NCBI GenBank assembly: GCA_011772425.1
Contig: WVZO01000161.1
Location: 1 to 33,932, forward strand
Direction: 5' to 3'
DNA from: Candidatus Aminicenantota bacterium
GTDB taxonomy: Bacteria > Acidobacteriota > Aminicenantia > UBA2199
Length of the DNA: 33,932 nucleotides
The notes below the pieces were generated by a model that saw only the letters and a list, made by a program, of their open reading frames with translations, had not been told where the DNA came from and ran no database searches. Both the position numbers and the translations under genes were made by a program. Below are positions 1 to 7,608 of the stretch, piece after piece. Numbering within the stretch: position 1 is the first letter of the stretch; every line of letters begins with the position of its first letter.

Positions 1-630
1 GATATTATCAGCCAGGGTCAAACCAATTACGACTACCGGGGAGTGGGGGATAATATTTTCGACAAAGTATTTCGCGGCGTATATGAAAAAGAAATTCATG
101 AATTCGATGTGAGAATAATCGGGAAAGAGTACAGGGAAGCGTTTGAAAAACTGAAAAAGCAGTATAATCGTTTACAAGGTAAGTACAATTGCCAGAAGGG
201 CTATTTTGCGGAATATTTACTTATTGACCAATTAAAGCTGCATGCCCGGGGGAACAATGAATGGTTCAAGTCGATGACCCGTTATTTGCCGGATGATTTC
301 GATTTTTGTGATTATTCGCGGGTATGGAGCTACGACAGTTCGCCAGAGTATGCCCGTAAAATCAGCGTGGACATTTTTGCCCGTGCGGCCAATGGGGATG
401 ATTATTCCATTATCGGGGAAGTGAAAAGCCGTGATGTCAAAAAATTTTCCATGAAAGAGGTGCTGGAATTTGAGAAAAAATTTGCAGAGGTGAAAAAGGC
501 GGAAAAAATAGAGCGGGCGGTGGGTTTTATTTTTTCCCTAAGCGGTTTTACAAAGGAGTCGGAAGATTACTGCCGGGAGAAAGGAATTGCTTGCAGTGAA
601 GATGAGAGGTGGCTGGAAACCGGGAAGTGA
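1..630 (+). CDS. C-terminal part of AAA ATPase with PD-(D/E)XK nuclease domain (5' partial)
   Basis: The frame is open from base 1, so this is the 3' end of a longer gene; the GTG at 43 is internal. The visible part begins DIISQGQTNYDYRG, which looks like the end of a winged-helix linker, followed by a restriction-endonuclease-like fold. In that fold GYFAEYLLIDQL is followed by VDIFARAANGDDYSIIGEVK, which fits the D...ExK pattern of PD-(D/E)XK nucleases. The gene starting at 32825 lacks exactly this C-terminal half and appears to be a paralogue of the same ATPase-nuclease family. Such proteins are usually annotated simply as ATP-binding protein. Cellular role unknown; a mobile-element or conflict function is only inference. 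The ATPase half lies outside the window. Confidence 0.75.
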   Translation, partial: DIISQGQTNYDYRGVGDNIFDKVFRGVYEKEIHEFDVRIIGKEYREAFEKLKKQYNRLQGKYNCQKGYFAEYLLIDQLKLHARGNNEWFKSMTRYLPDDFDFCDYSRVWSYDSSPEYARKISVDIFARAANGDDYSIIGEVKSRDVKKFSMKEVLEFEKKFAEVKKAEKIERAVGFIFSLSGFTKESEDYCREKGIACSEDERWLETGK

Positions 631-836
631 ATCCGGTCCATTGTTTGATGAGAACAAATTGCTCGAAAACACATCAAAATAAAAAGGCCATTATAATAAG
701 CGTTTCTAGCGATTTACGCGGTTCAAAATTAGCAAAAATCTCCCGAACGTTACTAAAACATGCCTATCGTGATATTTTAACAATATGCTGCCCCACACCC
801 GCGAGGTTAGGTACTTAATTGTCCAGTTTTCCCTGC

Positions 837-865
837 TTGATTTTTTCTCCTAAAAATGGTATTAA
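837..865 (+). promoter_or_regulatory. Candidate sigma70 promoter for the pentapeptide/channel gene
   Basis: TTGATT at 837-842 and TATTAA at 860-865 are separated by 17 bases. The predicted transcript start (about 872) leaves a short leader containing GGAGG at 877-881. The stretch 631-836 shows no credible gene. Confidence 0.45.
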
Positions 866-884
866 CTTTCCTTTAGGGAGGTGA

Positions 885-2021
885 ATGATGCCGTACAAAA
901 AGAAAAAAGAGAAAGAGAAATGCAAGTATGAAACGAAATTCTACAAATGCAGTAGGGTGGCTCTACCGGGTGATGAGCATTGTGTCTTCCATTCAAAAGA
1001 TATCGAAGGAAAGAAGGAAAAATTTAATGATGCTTTCTGGAAAGAGTTTGAAAGGCAGAAGGAGTATGAAGAAATCTTTGATTTTAATGGATTTATTTTT
1101 CCAGATATTTCATTTATAGTGAAAGAATTTGAAAAAGGTGCTAAGTTTTATGAAGCCCAATTCTCCGGGAGGGCTTTCTTTACGGAGGCCAAATTCTCAG
1201 GGGAGGTTTCCTTTTGGGGTGTCAAATTCTTAGGGGAGGCTGACTTTAACAGAGCAGAATTCTCAAAAAATGCAAATTTTGAAAGAATTACGATTGAAAA
1301 ATTCAGCAGTTTCGAAATGATAGATACATACTTCTACAACGTATCCGGTTTATTTGAATTTATCGAGAGGAATGACAAGGTTTTTAAAAAACTCAGAAAC
1401 AGAAGCTGGACCCTTAAAACAGAATTTTTACCAAAAAATCTCAAACTAATCCTCCTGGGAACAGCGAATGACAAGGTCTTTAAAAAACTCAGAAAAAAAC
1501 TCAGAAATAGAAGCTGGCCCCTCAAAACGGAATTTTTACCAAAAAATTTCAAACTAATCCTGGGTGATAGGGTAACAGCAAGATACCCGGTACAAAGCAG
1601 GCAGACACAAGATGATATGTATCTTTTGGATAAAAAAGAAAGAATTTCTAAAATGAAAGGGATAAGAAAATTTAGAGATGGAACACTCTATTTCTTATGG
1701 TGGCTTTTTGCAGATTACGGCAGGAGCTTTAAACGGTGGGCACTGTGGTCTTTAGGGCTTGCGCTGACTTTTGCTGTTGTCTTCTATTTGTATTTTCTGG
1801 AATCGCCCTCAAGCTTTCAAACCGTATACATAAGTGAGGGATGCCCATTTTTTTCCTTTTTCTATTACAGTGTTGTTACTTTCACAACTCTTGGTTTCGG
1901 TGATATTGTTCCAAAATGTGGTTGGCTCCAAATGTGGGTTATGCTGGAAGTCATCCTGGGTTACATAATGCTAGGCGGCCTGATTAGCATACTTGCCAAC
2001 AAACTGGCCCGGAGGAGTTAA
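885..2021 (+). CDS. Pentapeptide-repeat protein fused to a two-helix potassium channel
   Basis: 378 residues. The N-terminus has a Cys/His cluster (C-x8-C-x10-C-x2-H, about residues 13-36) that could bind a metal. Residues 85-135 are pentapeptide-like repeats with regular Ala/Phe spacing (AKF, AQF, AEF steps). A middle segment contains an internal duplication: NDKVFKKLRNRSW...LPKNLKLIL recurs 32 residues later with a three-residue insertion. The C-terminus has two hydrophobic helices (about 287-306 and 348-372) around a pore loop with TTLGFGD, the selectivity filter of Ion_trans_2-type potassium channels. It is probably an inner-membrane channel gated or anchored by the cytoplasmic repeat domain. 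GGAGG at 877-881 serves the ATG at 885 or, with better spacing, the ATG at 888. It converges on the decayed genes at 2018-2745. Confidence 0.85.
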   Translation: MMPYKKKKEKEKCKYETKFYKCSRVALPGDEHCVFHSKDIEGKKEKFNDAFWKEFERQKEYEEIFDFNGFIFPDISFIVKEFEKGAKFYEAQFSGRAFFTEAKFSGEVSFWGVKFLGEADFNRAEFSKNANFERITIEKFSSFEMIDTYFYNVSGLFEFIERNDKVFKKLRNRSWTLKTEFLPKNLKLILLGTANDKVFKKLRKKLRNRSWPLKTEFLPKNFKLILGDRVTARYPVQSRQTQDDMYLLDKKERISKMKGIRKFRDGTLYFLWWLFADYGRSFKRWALWSLGLALTFAVVFYLYFLESPSSFQTVYISEGCPFFSFFYYSVVTFTTLGFGDIVPKCGWLQMWVMLEVILGYIMLGGLISILANKLARRS

Positions 2022-2178
2022 AATGGAAACATTGTAAAAGGATAATCAACGGTTATCCACCATTTGCATTTCCTGGAGATAACGGATAATTGAATCTTAT
2101 CAAGCGTATTATGGGGATAGTGCCAATCATCACTACCTATCAGCCTAAAATACGTCCGGGATTTTTTTTCAACGCCAT
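2018..2178 (-). pseudogene. Small decayed gene downstream of the ATPase relic
   Basis: On the minus strand an ATG at 2176-2178 is preceded by AGGAGG (2183-2188). It reads MALKKNPGRILG and stops. A shift in the run of eight A residues (plus-strand T run, 2162-2169) opens a protein-like frame: TYFRLIGSDDWHYPHNTL and on to WWITVDYPFTMFPF, ending at 2018-2020. That stop overlaps the stop of the convergent channel gene. The strong ribosome site and sensible sequence in the shifted frame suggest a real small gene of about 52 codons broken by a homopolymer indel, or a sequencing error there. I do not recognise the family. Its position right after the ATPase relic suggests a two-gene unit. Confidence 0.4.
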
Positions 2179-2236
2179 GATACCTCCTAACGGGTTTGAC
2201 TTTTCCCTTAAAAATTCAGATAGAACGGATAGCCCC

Positions 2237-2745
2237 TCACATTTTACGTTTAACAATCTTTTCGCCAATCGAATGACAAAAATCAAAAAAATCTTTTAAG
2301 ATTCTTAGATGATTGGTATCTTCCACTCTTGCGATTAGCTGTTCAACGTACGGATTCACGCTACTTCCAATCCTATACCATTTTTATACTGCTCAAGATT
2401 GATTAACTGGATAAATGCGTCATGTTTGGATTTACCCAGGTTCAACGACTCCGGCTCCAGTGTTTTCACCACTCCGGCCTTCCGTGTGACCAGTTTCCAG
2501 TGTTTAAAACCGATACTGTTGATGATATAAGGATGGTGGCTGGTAATGATAAATTGAAGCTTTCTCCCGGCAGATAATAACTCATCGGTTAACTGATCGA
2601 TACAATTTATTCCCAGGCTGTTCTCAAACTCATCGATCAAAACTACTGTTCCCTCTGAAGCCAGGTACAACTCGCTAATATGAATCAATGTTCTGAACAT
2701 CCCGGAAGAAACTCTAAACTGGTATATCCACTCTTTCACTCCCAT
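2237..2745 (-). pseudogene. Truncated and frameshifted AAA ATPase (C-terminal half)
   Basis: The readable part holds Walker B (VVLIDEFENSLG) and the downstream TSHHPYIIN motif typical of AAA_15/AAA_21 ATPases related to SMC/ABC and OLD-like proteins. There is no Walker A: the frame is closed by a stop just upstream of the ATG at 2743-2745, so the N-terminal half is missing. The frame ends GIGLEVA at 2356. Reading resumes one frame over at 2357-2359 as VNPYVEQLIARVEDT...GEKIVKRKM, ending with TGA at 2237-2239, so the true C-terminus is cut off by a single frameshift. Upstream lies a dispersed repeat (2828-2885). I interpret it as a remnant of an ATPase-based accessory system. Confidence 0.75.
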
Positions 2746-2827
2746 AGCTCAACCACACAAAAAAGTCAAGCAAAATCCTCCTCAAAGGAATCCGGGATAT
2801 TTCTAACAATTGAGGTAATTGCAAAAA

Positions 2828-2885
2828 TGCCTCCGGCGGCCATGGGCTCTTTTGAAAAACCGCCCCTGGACCCCACAAAACTTTT
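2828..2885 (-). repeat. Dispersed palindromic repeat, copy 1
   Basis: The reverse complement matches the sequence at 7544-7601 nearly base for base: a GGTCCAGGGGCGG arm, a T/A-rich centre and an AGCCCMTGGCCGCCGGAGG arm. The element can fold into a hairpin. Both copies lie between genes, here between the ATPase relic and hslV. No other gene is seen in 2746-2958. Confidence 0.75.
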
Positions 2886-2923
2886 GTTTAGAGTCTTTTT
2901 TGTTATTTTTGCAAGAGGCTCAA

Positions 2924-2952
2924 TTGACTATTTGGGTAAAAAAATATAAAAT
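2924..2952 (+). promoter_or_regulatory. Promoter of hslV, probably leaderless
   Basis: TTGACT (2924-2929), 17-base spacer, TAAAAT (2947-2952), then only 6 bases to the ATG at 2959. No Shine-Dalgarno precedes that ATG. The expected transcript start falls on or next to the start codon. Confidence 0.6.
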
Positions 2953-2958
2953 GAGTAC

Positions 2959-3510
2959 ATGAAAACAAAAAGAAGACAAAATAAAATTTTAAGTACAACC
3001 GTTTTATGTGTAAAACATAACGACTCTGTCGTGATGGGGGCAGACGGTCAAGTTTCCGTGGGTGAAACCACGTTAAAGCACGGAGCCAAAAAAATAAGAC
3101 GATTGTATAACGAAAAGGTATTGGCAGGATTTGCCGGTGCTACATCCGATGCTTTTTCACTGTTCCAGAGATTCGAGGGGAAGCTGGAAGAATACAATGG
3201 CAATATTTCCCGGGCTGCTATTGAACTTTCCAAAGAGTGGCGAACCGATAAAGTGTTAAGGCGTTTGGAAGCCATGTTGATTGTGGCTAACAACGAAAAG
3301 CTTTTCATTCTTTCCGGTTCCGGCGATGTGATTGAGCCGGATGAGGAAGTCCTGGCTATCGGTTCAGGGGGTGCTTATGCAATGGCTGCAGCGGTAGCAT
3401 TGAAACGATATTCAAACCTGGATGCCAGGGCCATTGTTGAAAAAGCCATGGACATTGCCGCTGATATATGTATTTATACCAACAAAAAAATTACCATCGA
3501 GGTACTATAA
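2959..3510 (+). CDS. hslV: ATP-dependent protease proteolytic subunit HslV
   Basis: 183 residues, a normal length. HslV is the Thr-protease ring of the HslVU complex, a bacterial proteasome-like machine in the cytoplasm that degrades unfolded proteins delivered by HslU. The catalytic Thr is expected in [20 protein letters not shown]; the first residues ([12 protein letters not shown]) would be a propeptide removed by self-processing. [14 protein letters not shown] in the C-terminal half is also characteristic. The stop codon overlaps the hslU start (TAATG at 3508-3512), so the two are translationally coupled. There is no ribosome site upstream; a well-formed promoter abuts the ATG. Confidence 0.97.
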   Translation: MKTKRRQNKILSTTVLCVKHNDSVVMGADGQVSVGETTLKHGAKKIRRLYNEKVLAGFAGATSDAFSLFQRFEGKLEEYNGNISRAAIELSKEWRTDKVLRRLEAMLIVANNEKLFILSGSGDVIEPDEEVLAIGSGGAYAMAAAVALKRYSNLDARAIVEKAMDIAADICIYTNKKITIEVL

Positions 3511-4901
3511 TGAATGAAAAAACCACTACCAAAAAGGACAGTACGAATTTAACCCCAAAAGAAATTGTAAAAGAGCTAGACTATTATATTATTGGCCAGC
3601 ATAAAGCCAAACGGTCAGTGGCAATTGCGCTGCGAAACCGGTACCGGCGGCAGCAGCTGCCCAAAGAGATAGCGGATGATATTATTCCTAAAAATATTCT
3701 AATGATTGGACCTACCGGTGTTGGTAAAACCGAAATTGCCAGGCGATTGGCAAAACTGGCAGGCTCTCCCTTTATCAAGGTGGAAGCCTCAAAATTTACC
3801 GAAGTGGGATATGTGGGCCGGGATGTGGAGTCCATGGTCCGGGACCTGGTACGAATTGCCATTGATATGGTGAAAGAAGAGAAAATGGAGGCCAATAAAG
3901 AAAAAGCCAAACGACTGGCAGAAGACCGGATACTGGATATCCTGCTGCCTACACCTAAAAAACCAAGAGGCCCGGCCGCTGAATTGGATATTGAAGAACC
4001 GGGAAAAGAAAAATTTGCCGAAACAAAAGAAAAACTCAGGAAAAAACTAAGAGAAGGTAAATTAAACGACAATATCGTTGAGATAGAGGTGAAATCCTCT
4101 CAAATGGCACCCTTTGAAATTTTTTCCTCTTCTGGTGTGGAAGAAATCGGCATCAGTATCAGTGAAATGGTACCCAATATGTTGGGGGGTGGCAAACCCA
4201 AGAAACGAAAAATGCATGTGGAAGAGGCAGTGGAATATATCATTAAAGAAGAGCAAAACCGGCTGCTGGATATGGACCAGATCGCTTCGATTGCCATTGA
4301 GCGGGTGGAACAGATGGGAATTATTTTCCTGGATGAAGTTGACAAAATTGCCGGAAGGGAAGTGGGGGGCCACGGCCCCAGTGTATCCAGGGAAGGTGTG
4401 CAGCGAGACCTGCTCCCCATTATTGAAGGCACCACTGTTAATACCAGGTATGGCATGGTAAAAACAGACCATATTTTGTTTATCGGTGCCGGTGCCTTTC
4501 ATGTGTCCAAACCCTCGGATTTGATACCTGAATTGCAAGGCCGCTTTCCCATCCGGGTGGAACTGGATTCCTTAAGTAAATCAGATTTCATCCGTATCCT
4601 CACAGAACCTAAAAACGCATTGGTCAAACAAACGCAAGCGCTGCTGAGCACCGAAGGACTTGAAGTGGTTTATACCCAGGATGCCATTGAAGAAGTGGCT
4701 CGTCTCTCCGAACATATAAACGCGACCTCTGAAAATATCGGGGCCCGAAGACTGTATACCCTCATGGAAAAAGTGATTGAAGAAATCTCTTTCGATGCCT
4801 CGGATATTGGCAAAGGAAAAGTGAAAATTGATAAAGCCTATGTGCTGGATAAAGTTGAGGATATTGTCCAGGATACAGACCTGAGCAAGTATATTTTGTA
4901 G
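3510..4901 (+). CDS. hslU: ATP-dependent protease ATPase subunit HslU
   Basis: 463 residues from the ATG at 3510, which overlaps the hslV stop and fits the family start ([17 protein letters not shown] near residue 15); an upstream in-frame ATG at 3468 lies inside hslV and is rejected. HslU is the AAA+ unfoldase that threads substrates into HslV. Visible motifs: Walker [10 protein letters not shown] (about residue 70), pore loop GYVGRD, the inserted I domain (about residues 120-240), Walker [13 protein letters not shown], an arginine-finger region with GRFPIRVEL, and the C-terminal tail DLSKYIL that docks into HslV. Nothing is missing. Confidence 0.98.
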   Translation: MNEKTTTKKDSTNLTPKEIVKELDYYIIGQHKAKRSVAIALRNRYRRQQLPKEIADDIIPKNILMIGPTGVGKTEIARRLAKLAGSPFIKVEASKFTEVGYVGRDVESMVRDLVRIAIDMVKEEKMEANKEKAKRLAEDRILDILLPTPKKPRGPAAELDIEEPGKEKFAETKEKLRKKLREGKLNDNIVEIEVKSSQMAPFEIFSSSGVEEIGISISEMVPNMLGGGKPKKRKMHVEEAVEYIIKEEQNRLLDMDQIASIAIERVEQMGIIFLDEVDKIAGREVGGHGPSVSREGVQRDLLPIIEGTTVNTRYGMVKTDHILFIGAGAFHVSKPSDLIPELQGRFPIRVELDSLSKSDFIRILTEPKNALVKQTQALLSTEGLEVVYTQDAIEEVARLSEHINATSENIGARRLYTLMEKVIEEISFDASDIGKGKVKIDKAYVLDKVEDIVQDTDLSKYIL

Positions 4902-4965
4902 GTTGAGGTTAAGGTTAAGGTTGAGGAAGAGTTTTTCTTCCTTAACCTTAACCTAAACCTTAACC
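4901..4965. repeat. Long hairpin of GGTTAA-type repeats after hslU
   Basis: Left arm 4901-4929 and right arm 4937-4965 pair over 29 bases with about three mismatches around a 7-base loop containing T5. The arms are made of GGTTAAGG-like hexamer repeats. It may end transcription after hslU, although no T-run follows the stem. It resembles the dispersed G-rich/C-rich hairpin at 32310-32403. Confidence 0.7.
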
Positions 4966-5000
4966 TGATTTATATAGATAGATGAAGGAGGAGTTTAATA

Positions 5001-6197
5001 ATGGTTAAAAAAATCGGATTACTGCTTTTGATGTTGATGGTTTCTATCAACTGTGGGAAAAAAGGCCCTTTGCGATTGGAGCCCGGATTAGTTCCCAAAG
5101 GGATTGAAAACTTTCAAATCTCCCAGGTGGGGAAACATATAAAACTCCAATGGGATTTCCCGCAAACCCTGGCGGATAAAAGACAGACAGAAATGGAAGT
5201 GGATAAGATTGACAAAATTTATATTTATTATTCCCAAAGAGAAATCCTGGGGGGGAAATTCAGGAAAAAATCCACACTGCTGCGCAAACTTAAAATGGAA
5301 GATTTATCCCCGGTCACTGAAGTAGATACACCCACCCGGGTGCAGTCCCAAACCACTGCCACCACAACCACAGTCATTGCAGAGAAGGAAAATTTTTCTT
5401 ATTTTGTAATGATTCCCTTTAAACTCAATGACCTGGATAATAATGTTCATTTCTTTGGGATCCAGTATTATTATCAAAAAAAGAGGTCTCCCTTGAGCAA
5501 TGTGGTTTATATTCACACCATGACACCATTAAAACCAGTGACCGGTCTTAAGGTAATCCAGGAAAACAAAGTAAACAAATTGACCTGGACCCGGCCGCAG
5601 CAGGATGAAGCCAACAACATTGTCAGCACCATTGCCGGCTATAAAATTTCCAGGAAAATCGACCCCGAAGAAGAAGCAGAGAGTAAAGGTGCGGGGGAAA
5701 CAGGAAAAGAAACCGCTTCAATGCCAGAGCCAAAGGGATATTCCCCGGGTTTGACCGGGTTTAAAAAATTAAACCAGGACAATGTATTGACAGAATATTA
5801 TGAAGATATGGATACAGGCACAAATGGGACGTATTCTTATTATGTTTCTACAATTATCTCTAATCAGATTGAGAGTGAGCCATCGGCACCGGTTTCGATC
5901 AAGGTTGCCGATATCTATCCCCCGGAGGTGCCGGCAAACCCGGTGATTTTTAGGGCCACTGACCATATGTTTTTAACCTGGAAAGCAGTGATTGATTTAG
6001 ACCTTTCTCATTACCGGGTGTACAGGCGCTCGCCGCCGGAGGAGGAATTTAGCCTCATTGCCGATGAAATAACCACCAATCATTACAAAGATACCAAAGA
6101 CCTTATTACAGGAAAGACTTATTTCTATGTGGTAACGGCAGTGGATAAAAAAGGCAATGAAAGTGCATATTCAAATACTGTGAAAGAAAGATTTTAG
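5001..6197 (+). CDS. Lipoprotein with fibronectin type III domains and LptM-like N-terminus
   Basis: 398 residues. A lipoprotein signal (hydrophobic LLLLMLMVSI, then Cys at about residue 19) is followed by CGKKGPLRLE. That matches the short CGxKGPL motif of the prokaryotic lipoprotein-attachment family that includes E. coli LptM/YifL. The rest contains fibronectin type III-like beta domains: the clearest are around residues 175-300 (KPVTGLKVIQENKVNKLTW...TYSYYVSTI) and 310-396 (PPEVPANPV...GKTYFYVVTAVDKKGNESAYS). A Glu/Lys-rich loop interrupts the middle domain. AGGAGG at about 4986-4992 supports the ATG at 5001. It should sit in a membrane facing the periplasm or surface. An adhesion or scaffolding role is inferred; the partner is unknown. 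Confidence 0.8.
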   Translation: MVKKIGLLLLMLMVSINCGKKGPLRLEPGLVPKGIENFQISQVGKHIKLQWDFPQTLADKRQTEMEVDKIDKIYIYYSQREILGGKFRKKSTLLRKLKMEDLSPVTEVDTPTRVQSQTTATTTTVIAEKENFSYFVMIPFKLNDLDNNVHFFGIQYYYQKKRSPLSNVVYIHTMTPLKPVTGLKVIQENKVNKLTWTRPQQDEANNIVSTIAGYKISRKIDPEEEAESKGAGETGKETASMPEPKGYSPGLTGFKKLNQDNVLTEYYEDMDTGTNGTYSYYVSTIISNQIESEPSAPVSIKVADIYPPEVPANPVIFRATDHMFLTWKAVIDLDLSHYRVYRRSPPEEEFSLIADEITTNHYKDTKDLITGKTYFYVVTAVDKKGNESAYSNTVKERF

Positions 6198-6227
6198 ATT
6201 GGTCATTGGTCATTGGTTAATTGATGG
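6198..6227 (+). repeat. Short ATTGGTC tandem repeat
   Basis: About three copies of ATTGGTC/ATTGGTT follow directly on the FN3 lipoprotein stop codon and fill the gap before the DUF362 gene. A frame starting at 6199 is open through the repeat, but that extension is low-complexity and unlikely to be translated. Confidence 0.5.
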
Positions 6228-6243
6228 AAAAGAAAACAGGGGA

Positions 6244-7401
6244 ATGAAATCAAAAGTAGCAGTCATTAAATGTGATAATTACAGTGAAGAAAACGTGCGG
6301 GCCGCTGTGCAAGAGGGGATTGATCTGCTTGGTGGAATTTCTTGTTTTGTAAAGTCCGAAGAAAAGATCCTTTTGAAACCCAACATACTGGTGGGAGACA
6401 AACCGGAGCGGGGGACCACCACTCATCCCCTGGTTTTGCGGGCAGTGGCGGAAGTACTTAAAGTGAATGGTGCCTCTTTGTTTTATGGTGACTCGCCCGG
6501 TATAGGCAAGCCGGAACGTGTGGTAAAACAAGCTGGTTATAACGACGCTGCCGATGCTCTCAACATAGAGCTGGCGGATTTTCATACAGCGGTCAAGGTT
6601 TCTTTCCCGGAGGCAATACTGGCAAAACAATTGTTCCTGGCTAAAGGGGTATTAGATGTGGATGGAATCGTCAGTATTAGTAAAATGAAGACCCACGGGT
6701 TTACCCGCCTTACTGGCGCTGTTAAAAACCAGTTCGGCTGTGTCCCGGGACTGCGTAAAGCAGAATATCACGTTAAAATGAGAGATATCTACGATTTTTC
6801 CGCAGTTCTGGTAGATATTAACCGCTATTTGAAACCCAGGTTGTATATCATGGATGGTATTATGGCCATGGAAGGAAACAGCCCCCGCGGCGGCGAATTG
6901 GTCAATATGAAAGTATTATTGTTTTCCACTGATCCGGTGGCATTGGATACGGTATGCTGTCACCTGATCGATTTAGACCCTGATTTTGTTCCCACCAATA
7001 AAATCGGTACAGATGCGGGTTTGGGGACTTATAAAAAAGAAGAGATTGAAATTGTGGGGTGTGACAGCATCGATGAACTGGTGAACAAGAATTTAAATGT
7101 GACCCGTCGTCCACCGGACCGTATTATTCAGTCCAGGGCTTATCCTGCCTTTTTAAAAAACTATATCTCTCCCAGGCCGGTGACTGACCCGCAGCGGTGT
7201 GTTCGTTGTGGTCAGTGTGTGCTCCAGTGTCCGGTGGACCCGAAAGCGTTGGACTGGCCCAAAAACATACCAAAGCAGGAAAAGCCCGTACCGGTTTACG
7301 ACTACAAGCGTTGTATTCGTTGTTACTGCTGCCAGGAAATCTGCCCGGAGAAGGCGATTACTATTAAAGTTCCTTTGTTGGGACGACTTATTCACCGTTA
7401 A
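6244..7401 (+). CDS. DUF362 domain protein with C-terminal 2[4Fe-4S] ferredoxin domain
   Basis: 385 residues from the ATG at 6244, chosen because MKSKVAVIKCDNY is the typical DUF362 start. GGGG just upstream is a weak ribosome site; an in-frame ATG at 6199 lies in repeat sequence. The DUF362 core includes KILLKPNIL, HPLVLRAVAEVL and SKMKTHGFTRLTGAVKN. The last 60 residues carry two ferredoxin clusters, CVRCGQCVLQCPVDP and CIRCYCCQEICPEKA, each with four Cys. Proteins of this layout are presumed cytoplasmic electron carriers or oxidoreductases of unknown substrate. It follows the lipoprotein on the same strand and may be co-transcribed. Confidence 0.92.
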   Translation: MKSKVAVIKCDNYSEENVRAAVQEGIDLLGGISCFVKSEEKILLKPNILVGDKPERGTTTHPLVLRAVAEVLKVNGASLFYGDSPGIGKPERVVKQAGYNDAADALNIELADFHTAVKVSFPEAILAKQLFLAKGVLDVDGIVSISKMKTHGFTRLTGAVKNQFGCVPGLRKAEYHVKMRDIYDFSAVLVDINRYLKPRLYIMDGIMAMEGNSPRGGELVNMKVLLFSTDPVALDTVCCHLIDLDPDFVPTNKIGTDAGLGTYKKEEIEIVGCDSIDELVNKNLNVTRRPPDRIIQSRAYPAFLKNYISPRPVTDPQRCVRCGQCVLQCPVDPKALDWPKNIPKQEKPVPVYDYKRCIRCYCCQEICPEKAITIKVPLLGRLIHR

Positions 7402-7472
7402 GAGAAGGAACCACGAAGGCACGAAGGCACTTACAGTGCGGTTATAAGTACGAAGGAACACGAAGAAGAAGA
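7402..7472 (+). repeat. CACGAAGGCACGAAGG dispersed repeat
   Basis: A short sequence built from CACGAAGG units sits directly after a stop codon. Related copies that include a TTTTAGCCACRAAG head lie at 12101-12147 and 14031-14077, and on the minus strand at 30645-30690. Each lies just downstream of a gene. Confidence 0.6.
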
Positions 7473-7543
7473 GAAATTGAGAAGTAAAATGATGCCAATG
7501 GGGTACGGTGATTGCAGCATTGTAACACAGGCTGACCGTGTAT

Positions 7544-7601
7544 GAAAAGTTTTGCGGGGTCCAGGGGCGGTTTTTCAAAAGAGCCCCTGGCCGCCGGAGG
7601 C
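7544..7601 (+). repeat. Dispersed palindromic repeat, copy 2
   Basis: Matches copy 1 at 2828-2885 in inverted orientation with very few changes. It lies between the DUF362 gene and the uvrB stop, where the two genes converge, and could act as a bidirectional transcription barrier. Confidence 0.75.
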
Positions 7602-7608
7602 ACGAAAA

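Noticed and set aside
609..818. 69-codon plus-strand frame after the first gene
   Set aside because: It overlaps the end of the preceding gene, has no ribosome site and its product resembles no protein family.
2090..2299. Plus-strand frame between the channel gene and the ATPase relic
   Set aside because: It lies opposite the readable remnants on the minus strand, which have clear protein sequence and a strong ribosome site.
4062..4538. Long minus-strand frames inside hslU
   Set aside because: They are shadows of the well-conserved hslU gene.
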